Part shown: one piece after another, positions 1-6,480 of the stretch
How positions within the stretch are numbered: position 1 is the stretch's first letter
Layout: the number at the start of each line of letters is the position of its first letter
DNA from: Bacteroidales bacterium
GTDB lineage: Bacteria > Bacteroidota > Bacteroidia > Bacteroidales > UBA932
DNA length: 11,245 nt
Reading direction: 5' to 3'
Assembly (NCBI GenBank): GCA_017471085.1
Contig: JAFUWW010000076.1
Span: 1-11,245, forward strand
The notes under the pieces: model-generated
Databases searched by the model: none
What the model was told of the DNA's origin: nothing
Seen by the model: the letters and a program-made list of their open reading frames with translations, nothing else
Position numbers and translations under genes: made by a program

Positions 1-30
1 AAATTTTGGGACACAAGGCCCGTTAAACAT
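1..30 (-). CDS. Possible 5' end of a leftward gene (partial, uncertain)
   Basis: An ATG on the minus strand at 30-28 opens a frame that stays open to the window edge, reading MFNGPCVPKF. It lies about 40 nt downstream of a candidate minus-strand -7 element at 74-81, so it could be the start of a gene that runs off the window. Ten codons are too few to identify a product or to prove coding. The transcript could equally be an RNA or start its protein further left. Confidence 0.2.
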   Translation of the reverse strand, partial: MFNGPCVPKF

Positions 31-73
31 ATAGACTATTGCGGCGCGCCGAGAGGCGACGACCGCTCGCCTA

Positions 74-81
74 CAAAGATA
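74..81 (-). promoter_or_regulatory. Candidate leftward promoter -7 element (TATCTTTG)
   Basis: The minus strand reads TATCTTTG, an exact match to the Bacteroidota -7 consensus TAnnTTTG. A TTG is present upstream, but the 23-nt spacing is longer than the 19-20 nt seen at the better promoters here, so the -33 element is weak. An inverted repeat (61-67 GACCGCT, 86-92 AGCGGTC) brackets the element. The leader just downstream can fold into a GC-rich hairpin with arms at 55-59 and 67-71. Confidence 0.4.
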
Positions 82-133
82 AGACAGCGGTCTTGATTTT
101 TATGCAACTGGCCTAAAATCGCAAGATTTTATG

Positions 134-141
134 TACATTTG
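134..141 (+). promoter_or_regulatory. Promoter -7 element of the small membrane protein gene
   Basis: TACATTTG matches TAnnTTTG exactly and ends 17 nt before the ATG at 159. No clear TTG lies at the -33 position. It diverges from the candidate leftward promoter at 74-81. Confidence 0.45.
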
Positions 142-158
142 GCGGAACGATTATCCGG

Positions 159-671
159 ATGCTTATGGAAAAGTCCAAGAACCATATCTGGCAGATTCTT
201 TTCTGGACCGAGACGGTGATAGCGGTACTGGCCGGCTGGTTTTTGTTCAATCGGTCAAAACCCGGAACCCCGGAAGAACAACCTGTTAACAATGAAATAG
301 TTATGATGGAGCCCGAAATGTCCCGCACCCAGGAGTCACCCAAACCGGTGAACCATTACGCCCTGAAAGGCAGCGTAGCCGCCAACAGTTTCACGGAGTA
401 CATCCCCAGTTCGGAATTCAGGATGGAAGAAGACGCCACCGGCGTGACATTCTATTCCACCGACGGCCGCCAGCTGCTCCGCTGCGATGTGCTGGAGCAT
501 CTGGAAGCCCACTGGCCGGATCCGGACGACCCAGCCCTTCTCCGCTACAGGACGGTCTATGAAGACTGGAACTACAGGGCGGTGTTCGAATATGTGGAAG
601 AATGGGCCGATGCCGCCGGAAAAACCACGTTCAAAGTAGGGCCTGTTGCCCTGTTCAAAAGTACCCGGTGA
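159..671 (+). CDS. Small single-pass membrane protein of unknown function
   Basis: This 170-residue protein matches no family I recognise. It has a short charged N-terminus and one hydrophobic segment at about residues 10-30 (IWQILFW...LAGWFLF) followed by NRSK, which suggests an N-in anchor or uncleaved signal. A Pro/Glu-rich linker (about 33-65) leads to a compact acidic C-terminal domain of about 100 residues, rich in aromatics (HWPDPDD, YRTVYEDWNYRAVFEYVEEW), presumably periplasmic. The start could also be the ATG at 165 (168 residues); neither has a Shine-Dalgarno sequence, which is normal in this phylum. It has its own promoter and is followed by the promoter of a tRNA gene, so it looks monocistronic. 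Coding is supported by the promoter, the membrane segment and the absence of a better overlapping frame. Confidence 0.7.
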   Translation: MLMEKSKNHIWQILFWTETVIAVLAGWFLFNRSKPGTPEEQPVNNEIVMMEPEMSRTQESPKPVNHYALKGSVAANSFTEYIPSSEFRMEEDATGVTFYSTDGRQLLRCDVLEHLEAHWPDPDDPALLRYRTVYEDWNYRAVFEYVEEWADAAGKTTFKVGPVALFKSTR

Positions 672-691
672 GAATCCGGGCCGGCAAGCAC

Positions 692-722
692 TTGCACCTT
701 TTCCGAAAGTTTGCTAAATTTG
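692..722 (+). promoter_or_regulatory. Promoter of the tRNA gene
   Basis: A TTG at 692-694 and TAAATTTG at 715-722, separated by 20 nt, form a complete Bacteroidota -33/-7 promoter. The -7 element ends 19 nt before the first base of the tRNA. This is one of the two best-formed promoters in the window. Confidence 0.7.
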
Positions 723-741
723 TAGGCTTGATTCGTTAAGC

Positions 742-814
742 GGCCCCTTAGCTCAGCGGTTAGAGCAGCGGACTCATAATCCGTGGGTCGCAGGTTCAAA
801 TCCCGCAGGGGCCA
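742..814 (+). tRNA. tRNA-Ile2 (anticodon CAT, read as k2C-A-U)
   Basis: A full cloverleaf is visible. The acceptor arms GGCCCCT (742-748) and AGGGGCC (807-813) pair perfectly, the D stem is GCTC/GAGC, and the anticodon stem is GCGGA/TCCGT around loop CTCATAA with CAT at 775-777. The T arm is GCAGG-TTCAAAT-CCCGC. CAT occurs in initiator, elongator Met and Ile2 tRNAs. The acceptor stem and the GGTTAGAGCAG, ACTCATAAT and GGTTCAA segments closely follow what I recall of E. coli ileX, so tRNA-Ile2 is the better call. This tRNA reads AUA after TilS converts C34 to lysidine. The 3' CCA is not encoded. The T stem has an A-C mismatch (792 with 804). A promoter lies just upstream and a terminator directly downstream, so it is a single-gene unit. 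Confidence 0.88.
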
Positions 815-815
815 C

Positions 816-844
816 AAAAAAGCTGCAGATCTGCAGCTTTTTTT
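816..844 (+). terminator. Rho-independent terminator of the tRNA gene
   Basis: Six A, then GCTGCA (822-827), a GATC loop and TGCAGC (832-837), then seven T. The whole 28-base stretch is self-complementary, so the stem extends through the A and T runs and the signal could act in both directions. It starts only two bases after the tRNA discriminator base. Confidence 0.85.
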
Positions 845-917
845 GTGCCTCCGCAGTCTTCAGCCTGCTGGGAGACTTCGTTTCGCTTCCGCTTTTCCTT
901 TTTACGGAAAGAATGGT

Positions 918-925
918 TATATTTG
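918..925 (+). promoter_or_regulatory. Promoter -7 element of the OPT transporter gene
   Basis: TATATTTG is an exact match to TAnnTTTG and ends 18 nt before the ATG at 944. The -33 region is T-rich without a clear TTG. It lies after the tRNA terminator, so the transporter is transcribed separately. Confidence 0.55.
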
Positions 926-943
926 TGGAAATGGTTTTCTGTT

Positions 944-2917
944 ATGGAAGAAAAGAAACAAGTTTCGCTGCCGGAGAATGCGCACCGGGAGCTTAAGAAA
1001 GGAGAGGAATACAGGCCGATCCTGGATCCCAACAAGAAATTCGCGGAGGTGACGCCGTACTCCGTGGCCATGGGCGTGCTCATGGTCATCCTGTTCAGTG
1101 CCGCCGCTGCCTATCTGGGCCTCAAGGTGGGACAGGTGTTCGAGGCGGCCATTCCTATCGCCATCATTGCCGTCGGGGTTACATCGGCCCTGAAAAAGGT
1201 GGACGGACTGAGCCAGAACGTGATTATCCAGTCTATCGGCGGATGCTCCGGCGCCGTGGTGGCAGGTGCCATTTTTACGTTGCCGGCCATCTATATCCTG
1301 GGTGTGGAGGTGAATTTCTGGCAGATGGTGCTCAGTTCGCTGCTGGGCGGTGTGCTGGGTATCCTGTTCCTGATTCCATTCCGCAAGTACTTCGTGAAGG
1401 AGATGCACGGGAAGTATCCGTTCCCGGAGGCGACCGCCACCACGCAGGTGCTCATCAGCGGCGAAGGCGGCGGCTCCAGCGCCAAGACCCTGGTTACTGC
1501 CGGCCTCATCGGCGGTCTTTACGACTTCCTGGTAGCCACTTTCGGTACGTGGGCGGAAACTGTTTCCACAACCGTAATGGGCTGGGGCGCAGCGGTGGCC
1601 GACAAAGCCAAGGTGGTTCTCAAGATGAACACCGGCGCCGCCGTGCTCGGCCTGGGCTATATCATCGGCCTTAAATATTCCTTCATCATCTGCTGCGGTT
1701 CGCTGCTGGTGTGGCTGGTGATCATTCCGCTGATGAACCTCATCTGGGGGGCCGATGTCATCGACCTGATGCATACGGGCGTCACGACGGCCATCGGCGA
1801 CATGGCTCCGGAGCAGATTTTCAAGGATTACGCCCGGCATATCGGCATCGGCGGCATCGCTACGGCGGGTATCATCGGCATTGTGAAGAGTTTCGGCGTC
1901 ATCAAGAGCGCCGCCGGCCTGGCTGTGAAGGAATTCAGGCGCAAGCCCGGTACGCTGGACGAGAAGGCCGTCCGCACGGAGGAAGACCTGCCCATGAAGA
2001 CCATCGTCTTCGGCGTGGTGATCGCCCTCCTGGCCATTTTCGCTTTCTTCGCTTTCGGCGGGGTGGTGAACAACATCTGGCAGGCACTGGTGGGCCTGGT
2101 GATTGTAGCCGTGGTGGCGTTCCTCTTCACGACGGTCGCGGCCAATGCCATCGCCATCGTGGGTTCCAACCCTGTGAGCGGCATGACCCTGATGACCCTG
2201 ATCATCGCTTCCCTGGTGCTGGTCGCCGTCGGCCTCAAGGGCAATACCGGCATGGCTGCGGCGCTGATCATCGGCGGAGTGGTCTGTACGGCCCTTTCCG
2301 TGGCGGGTTCCTTTATCACGGACCTCAAAATAGGCTACTGGATCGGCTCTACGCCTAAAAAGCAGGAAGGATGGAAGTTCCTCGGCGTGGCGGTATCGGC
2401 CGTCACCGTGTGCGGCGTCATGCTGGTGCTCAACAAGACTTACGGTTTCACCGGCGACAATGCCCTGGTGGCGCCTCAGGCCAATGCCATGGCGGCCGTG
2501 ATCCAGCCGATGTTCTCCGGCGGCGGCGCACCCTGGCTGCTGTACGGCATCGGCGCGGCCATCGCCCTCATTCTCAACTTCTGCAAGGTTCCTGCCCTGC
2601 CGTTCGCCCTGGGCATGTTCATTCCCATCGACCTGAACCTTCCGCTGCTGGTGGGCGGTGCCATTTCCTGGTATGTGAGCACCCGCAGCAAAGATGCCCA
2701 GGTAAACAGCGCCCGCATGGAGAAGGGAACCCTCATCGCTTCCGGATTCATCGCCGGCGGCGCCCTCATGGGTGTGGTGAGCGCCATCCTCAAATTCGCC
2801 AACGTGGATCTGTTCCTTACCCAGTGGAATGCTTCCTACGGCGAGGCTGTCGCTATCGTGCCGTTCCTGTGCCTGATCGCCTACATGGTCTATGCGTCGA
2901 TGAAAACATCGAAATAA
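944..2917 (+). CDS. OPT-family oligopeptide transporter
   Basis: This 657-residue inner-membrane protein belongs to the oligopeptide transporter (OPT) superfamily, which carries small peptides, and in some members metal chelates, probably with protons. After a polar cytoplasmic N-terminus (about 1-38) it is almost entirely hydrophobic, with roughly 14-16 membrane spans. Family landmarks are YLGLKVGQVFEAAIPIAI (57-74), the conserved GKYPFPEATATTQVL (156-170), a GGGAPWLLYGIG segment and ALPFALGMFIPIDLNLP near the C-terminus. A polar loop near residues 320-350 (KEFRRKPGTLDEK) divides the two halves. The frame is open further upstream to a GTG at 845, but that would begin at the tRNA terminator and upstream of the promoter, so the ATG at 944 is preferred. 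With pepT nearby, peptide import is the likely role; the exact substrate cannot be told from sequence. Its stop is 12 bp from the stop of the convergent gene, with no terminator hairpin between them. Confidence 0.93.
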   Translation: MEEKKQVSLPENAHRELKKGEEYRPILDPNKKFAEVTPYSVAMGVLMVILFSAAAAYLGLKVGQVFEAAIPIAIIAVGVTSALKKVDGLSQNVIIQSIGGCSGAVVAGAIFTLPAIYILGVEVNFWQMVLSSLLGGVLGILFLIPFRKYFVKEMHGKYPFPEATATTQVLISGEGGGSSAKTLVTAGLIGGLYDFLVATFGTWAETVSTTVMGWGAAVADKAKVVLKMNTGAAVLGLGYIIGLKYSFIICCGSLLVWLVIIPLMNLIWGADVIDLMHTGVTTAIGDMAPEQIFKDYARHIGIGGIATAGIIGIVKSFGVIKSAAGLAVKEFRRKPGTLDEKAVRTEEDLPMKTIVFGVVIALLAIFAFFAFGGVVNNIWQALVGLVIVAVVAFLFTTVAANAIAIVGSNPVSGMTLMTLIIASLVLVAVGLKGNTGMAAALIIGGVVCTALSVAGSFITDLKIGYWIGSTPKKQEGWKFLGVAVSAVTVCGVMLVLNKTYGFTGDNALVAPQANAMAAVIQPMFSGGGAPWLLYGIGAAIALILNFCKVPALPFALGMFIPIDLNLPLLVGGAISWYVSTRSKDAQVNSARMEKGTLIASGFIAGGALMGVVSAILKFANVDLFLTQWNASYGEAVAIVPFLCLIAYMVYASMKTSK

Positions 2918-2929
2918 ACCCCGCTGACG

Positions 2930-3520
2930 CTATTTCACAACGGCCGGAAGGTCAAAGGTGGAGGCGGGGATATTGACGTTCTCTTCAAACGCTGTGACAA
3001 CCATCAGGTTGTTGGCGCCGAGTGCGCCTTTGGTCTCCATCTTCAGGGTGATGCCTTGCCACACCCAGATTTTGTTGGAGATGGTGCGCAGGAGCGACTT
3101 TGTCTTGAAAGAGTAGATTGTGCAGGTTTTGCCGAAGACTTCTTCGGTACCGAGCTTCTCAATCTTTTTCTCTTTCAGATAGGCGTCGTCCGGATCCAGG
3201 AGATTGAGCCCGCCGCTTCCGGCGTCGGTCTCCTTGGCTTCGTCCTTTTTCTCGTCGTCGAACCACGCGTTGGTGTAGGATTTCCCGTCGCGGAAAAGGA
3301 CTTCGGTATGGTAATTACCCATTCCTTCCATTTGGATTTGGTCGTGCTGTTTCCGGAGTTTTCCGTAGTCGTCGAACCAGAGTTCGTTGTACTGGATGCC
3401 ACCGCTTGTCTGGGTTTCATACTTCAGGTGTCCGGATTTGATGCCGAAAGTGCTGCTTTGGGCATGGACTGCTGCGGTGCCGGTGAGCAGGATTGCGATG
3501 GAAATGATAAACTTCTTCAT
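2930..3520 (-). CDS. Secreted protein, possible LolA/DUF4412-like fold
   Basis: This 196-residue protein has a clear signal peptide: MKK, then a hydrophobic core, then AVHA with cleavage before Gln21. The mature part is predicted to be mostly beta strand, with two WFDD stretches (about 48-51 and 86-89) and alternating aromatic and charged residues. The pattern KLGTEEVFGKTCTIYSF (123-138), then KIWVWQGITLKMET (150-163) and a closing IPASTFDLPA (184-193), resembles periplasmic proteins of the LolA-like/DUF4412 type common in Bacteroidota. That assignment is from pattern memory and is tentative. No lipobox Cys is present, so it should be soluble in the periplasm or secreted. It is transcribed alone from its own promoter at 3549-3556, divergent from pepT. 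Confidence 0.8.
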   Translation of the reverse strand: MKKFIISIAILLTGTAAVHAQSSTFGIKSGHLKYETQTSGGIQYNELWFDDYGKLRKQHDQIQMEGMGNYHTEVLFRDGKSYTNAWFDDEKKDEAKETDAGSGGLNLLDPDDAYLKEKKIEKLGTEEVFGKTCTIYSFKTKSLLRTISNKIWVWQGITLKMETKGALGANNLMVVTAFEENVNIPASTFDLPAVVK

Positions 3521-3548
3521 AAAACGAGGTGCGTTAGGGTTGTTTTGC

Positions 3549-3556
3549 CAAATATA
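3549..3556 (-). promoter_or_regulatory. Promoter -7 element of the secreted-protein gene
   Basis: The minus strand reads TATATTTG, an exact match to TAnnTTTG, 28 nt upstream of the ATG at 3520. It faces away from the pepT -7 element, with 21 bp between the two, so the two promoters overlap and could interfere with each other. Confidence 0.6.
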
Positions 3557-3577
3557 GTGATTATTCAGTTTTTTACG

Positions 3578-3585
3578 TATATTTG
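3578..3585 (+). promoter_or_regulatory. Promoter -7 element of pepT
   Basis: TATATTTG ends only five bases before the pepT ATG at 3591. If transcription starts a few bases after the element, as is usual for this promoter class, the mRNA would have almost no 5' leader. No good TTG lies at -33. Confidence 0.55.
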
Positions 3586-3590
3586 TTGTT

Positions 3591-4811
3591 ATGGAAAAGA
3601 TAATTGACAGATTTTTGCGCTATGTCGCTGTGGACACCCAGTCCAATGAGGAGAGCGAAACCCAGCCCTCCGCCGCCAAGGAGTGGAACCTGCTGAAAAT
3701 GCTGCGGGACGAACTGCAAGCCCTGGGCGTAACGGTAAACCTGGACGAGTACGGCTATGTCATGGCCACCATCCCCTCGAATATCGATAAACCGGTGCCT
3801 GCCGTGGGCTTCATCGCCCATGTAGATACCGCGCCGGATGCCAGCGGTGAAAACGTGAAACCGCAGATCGTTCCCAATTACGACGGCGGCGCCATTGACC
3901 TCAAAGGCGTTCCCGGCCTGCAGCTGAAGCCGGAGGAATTCCCGGAAATGCTTCATTATGTGGGGCAGACGCTCATCACGACGGACGGAACCACCCTCCT
4001 CGGCGCAGACGACAAAGCCGGCGTGGCGGAGATTATGCATGCGGTCCAGTATATGGTTGAGCATCCGGAATTCAAGCACGGCCCGGTGAAGGTCGGGTTC
4101 ACCCCGGACGAGGAAATCGGCCGCGGCGTGGTGAAATTCGATGTAAAGCGTTTCGGCGCCGATTTCGCCTATACCATGGACGGCGGAGAAATCGGGGAAC
4201 TGGAGTTCGAGAACTTCAACGCCGCCAGCGCCAAAATCCATATCCAGGGCCGGAACGTACACCCGGGAAGCGCCAAGGGAAAGATGCGCAACGCCATCCT
4301 GATCGGGCAGGAGCTTAACGGTCTGCTGCCTGTAGAGCAGCGTCCGGAATACACGGAAGGCTACGAGGGCTTCTTCCACATCATCTCCTTCAAGGGTACG
4401 GTGGAAAACGCCGACTTCGCCTACATCATCCGCGACCACGACCGCACCAAGTTCGAGGCCAAGAAAAAACTGATTGCGCAGGTGGTGGATTTCATCAATG
4501 TGAAGTACGGAGCCGGCACCGCCACCGTCGAGGTCCGCGACCAGTACTACAACATGCGGGAACAGGTGGAGCCGCATTACCACATCATCGACAAGGCGGT
4601 GAAAGCCATGGAAATGGCGGGTATCAAGGCCAGAATCCAGCCCATCCGCGGCGGCACCGACGGAGCCAACCTGTCTTTCAAGGGACTCCCTTGTCCCAAC
4701 ATCTTCGCCGGCGGCCTCAACTTCCACGGCAAGATGGAATACGTTCCCCTGGAGAGCATCGAAAAGGCCTCCGAAGTTATTTTGAACATCATTACGCTCT
4801 TTGCCGAATAA
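3591..4811 (+). CDS. pepT: Peptidase T (tripeptide aminopeptidase)
   Basis: This cytoplasmic di-zinc M20B aminopeptidase removes the N-terminal residue of tripeptides. At 406 residues it matches the usual length of about 408. The metal and catalytic residues are in place: H77 and D79 in AHVDT, D140 or D141 in LLGADDKAG, E174-E175 in TPDEEIGRG, D197 in YTMDGGEIGELEFE, and H379 in GGLNFHGKMEYVP. The substrate-binding stretch IRGGTDGANLSFKGLPCPNIF is intact. The start at 3591 gives the N-terminus MEKIIDRFLRYVAVDTQSNE, typical of PepT. It diverges from a secreted protein and ends 20 bp before a strong terminator, so it is a single-gene unit. With the OPT transporter about 0.7 kb upstream it can complete peptide import and breakdown, although the two genes are not co-transcribed. 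Confidence 0.96.
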   Translation: MEKIIDRFLRYVAVDTQSNEESETQPSAAKEWNLLKMLRDELQALGVTVNLDEYGYVMATIPSNIDKPVPAVGFIAHVDTAPDASGENVKPQIVPNYDGGAIDLKGVPGLQLKPEEFPEMLHYVGQTLITTDGTTLLGADDKAGVAEIMHAVQYMVEHPEFKHGPVKVGFTPDEEIGRGVVKFDVKRFGADFAYTMDGGEIGELEFENFNAASAKIHIQGRNVHPGSAKGKMRNAILIGQELNGLLPVEQRPEYTEGYEGFFHIISFKGTVENADFAYIIRDHDRTKFEAKKKLIAQVVDFINVKYGAGTATVEVRDQYYNMREQVEPHYHIIDKAVKAMEMAGIKARIQPIRGGTDGANLSFKGLPCPNIFAGGLNFHGKMEYVPLESIEKASEVILNIITLFAE

Positions 4812-4830
4812 GTCAGGACAGAGATTCAAC

Positions 4831-4862
4831 AAAACGGCGGCTCACTGTTGAGCCGCCGTTTT
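4831..4862. terminator. Bidirectional rho-independent terminator
   Basis: A perfect 14-bp stem (4831-4844 with 4849-4862) encloses a CTGT loop. The core CGGCGGCTCA/TGAGCCGCCG is flanked by AAAA on the left and TTTT on the right. It lies between the convergent ends of pepT (4811) and the 497-residue secreted protein gene (4889), so it can stop transcription in both directions. Confidence 0.9.
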
Positions 4863-4888
4863 GTTTGCCGGTGATCTCTCCCGGACGA

Positions 4889-6382
4889 TTAAGGATAGTA
4901 CCGGTACCAGGAGCCGTACCCCTCGTACTCCAGGCGGTTGTCCACCTGGTGCCAGGCATAGCACTCAATGGCTTCCGGGGAGTTCTGGGCCACGAAAATG
5001 GTGACGTGCTCCTGTGTGTCCAGGGCGATGGTCACGACATCCGGGATGCCGTAAGTGCCGTCATCGTCCACGTTCCAGACACCGTATTCTTCGGACTCCT
5101 CGGACAAATCTACCTGCAGGTCTCCCATGGACAATTCTCCGGCGCTGTCTTCCCAGACAAAGACCACCATGGCGCGGCCGTCCTGATGCTCGAATTCCAC
5201 CATGGAAAACTCTCCCTGACCGGCACCCTGGCGGATGGAGGCGATCCATCGGCTGTACATCACTTTATGACCGGGGTAGCGGGCCAGCACCTCGTCCGTC
5301 ACGTAGGACTTGGCCTCCCGTTCCGCCTCCGGGTATTTCCATCGGCTGAAGGAAGGGAACCGGTGATGGGCCACATATTCGGACGGGGCCACCAGCGTTT
5401 CTATTTCATAGGATTCATAACCGCGGAACATGACGTCTTTCACGAGTTCGGCGTCCGGCATGGTGAAGAAGAAGCCCTGGTTGTTGTCGAAGTCAAAGTC
5501 GGCCCGGCCCAGGTCTTTGTCCTCATCGGCATGGGTGTCCGCCACCAGGATGCCCTGGGCGGCATTTTGCTTGAATACCACCCATTGCTGGCTGCTTTCC
5601 GGGGCCGATGTCTCTGCCCCCGCCGGCACTACGAAGGTGTCCAGCGCGGCGTTCGGATAGGCGAAGTAGGGCTTCGGAAGCTCCTGATAGTCATAGGGAA
5701 TCAAGGTGCCTACGTAGGCCCCGGGGCCGGCATACTGCCGGTCATTGGCGAAGGTTACGCCGGTGACGTCGTAGCTGTCGGCAAAGCAGTTTTCGGCAAT
5801 GCCGTACACCTCGACTTCTTCTCCGAACCAGTTGAACACTTTCTCGGGGAGGATTACCTTGTCCGTGTAGAAACCGCCGCGGATGAGCTCGCAGCCGTAT
5901 TCGCCCCGCATCTTGTACAGGTACCCTTTTTCATCGGTGAACGTGGGGATGACATGCGAATAGATGCCGCTGAAAATGGTTTCGGGCGGATACGGGCTGC
6001 CGCTGTCGCCGATGTGCTCGATCACCCGGACGCAGTCCTGGAGTATCTCGCCGTCGGCATCCACCGGGTTCGGGATAATCTCCAGTTCGAAGTCGTAGTT
6101 CTTGTTGGGATGCGCGTACCAGATGTGGCCGTCCTTGACCCGTACGACATCTATTTCGTCCGATCCCACCCAGGCGACAAATCCGTCGGCCTGCCGGACC
6201 GTGAGCGCGAAATCGAAGGTGCCGTCGTGCGGGATCAGGGTGAGGTCGTTCTCTGACAGGAGGGACTCGCCGTCGTCCGACCAGATGAGCTGATAGTACA
6301 TTCCGCCGGGCTTGTTTTGGGCCCACAGGACGGTGCCTGCCATGAACAGGGCAAGGGTTATGAGCATTCTGAACGTTTTCAT
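4889..6382 (-). CDS. Large secreted protein with one BspA-like repeat, function unknown
   Basis: This is a protein of 497 residues. The signal peptide is clear: MKTFRM, a hydrophobic stretch LITLALFMAGTVLW, then AQ with cleavage near residue 21. The mature protein is acidic and rich in aromatics, Asp and Gly, and probably all-beta. Residues 171-211 (FYTDKVILPEKV...VEVYGIAENCFADSYDVTGVTF) resemble one unit of the BspA-type leucine-rich repeats common in surface proteins of Bacteroidales. The N-terminal (22-165) and C-terminal (about 330-497) parts match nothing I recognise. The frame is open upstream to 6901 inside argH, but the start at 6382 is fixed by the signal peptide and by a promoter 24 nt upstream. 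No C-terminal sorting domain or lipobox is visible, so it is periplasmic or secreted. It has its own promoter and shares its terminator with pepT. Confidence 0.82.
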   Translation of the reverse strand: MKTFRMLITLALFMAGTVLWAQNKPGGMYYQLIWSDDGESLLSENDLTLIPHDGTFDFALTVRQADGFVAWVGSDEIDVVRVKDGHIWYAHPNKNYDFELEIIPNPVDADGEILQDCVRVIEHIGDSGSPYPPETIFSGIYSHVIPTFTDEKGYLYKMRGEYGCELIRGGFYTDKVILPEKVFNWFGEEVEVYGIAENCFADSYDVTGVTFANDRQYAGPGAYVGTLIPYDYQELPKPYFAYPNAALDTFVVPAGAETSAPESSQQWVVFKQNAAQGILVADTHADEDKDLGRADFDFDNNQGFFFTMPDAELVKDVMFRGYESYEIETLVAPSEYVAHHRFPSFSRWKYPEAEREAKSYVTDEVLARYPGHKVMYSRWIASIRQGAGQGEFSMVEFEHQDGRAMVVFVWEDSAGELSMGDLQVDLSEESEEYGVWNVDDDGTYGIPDVVTIALDTQEHVTIFVAQNSPEAIECYAWHQVDNRLEYEGYGSWYRYYP

Positions 6383-6406
6383 AGCGTTTGCATATTGGTC
6401 ACAGAG

Positions 6407-6414
6407 CAAAGATA
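6407..6414 (-). promoter_or_regulatory. Promoter -7 element of the large secreted-protein gene
   Basis: The minus strand reads TATCTTTG, an exact TAnnTTTG match, 24 nt upstream of the ATG at 6382 and inside the 98-bp gap after argH. It allows transcription independent of the arginine operon. No strong terminator is seen between argH and this promoter. Minus-strand CCCAGA...TCTGGG could form a weak 6-bp stem, so some read-through is possible. Confidence 0.55.
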
Positions 6415-6480
6415 GGACTATTTTCCCAGAAATGCCAGCGTCTGGGAGGCCCGGTGGAAGCCGAAAAGGAGCCAGAGGGG

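Noticed and set aside
742..814. Annotation as tRNA-Met
   Set aside because: The anticodon is CAT, but the acceptor stem and body fit tRNA-Ile2 better.
845..943. N-terminal extension of the OPT transporter from a GTG at 845
   Set aside because: It would begin at the tRNA terminator, upstream of the promoter at 918-925, and the added residues do not look like the family.
917..1840. 307-codon minus-strand open frame
   Set aside because: It is antisense to the OPT transporter; its His/Gln/Arg-rich composition is typical of a shadow frame.
2918..2929. Terminator between the convergent OPT and secreted-protein genes
   Set aside because: The gap is 12 bp and no stem with a T run is seen there or in the adjoining gene ends.
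3573..4832. 419-codon minus-strand open frame
   Set aside because: It is antisense to pepT over its full length and has no recognisable motifs.
4691..6256. 521-codon plus-strand open frame
   Set aside because: It starts inside pepT, runs through the terminator at 4831-4862, and is antisense to a gene with a signal peptide and promoter.
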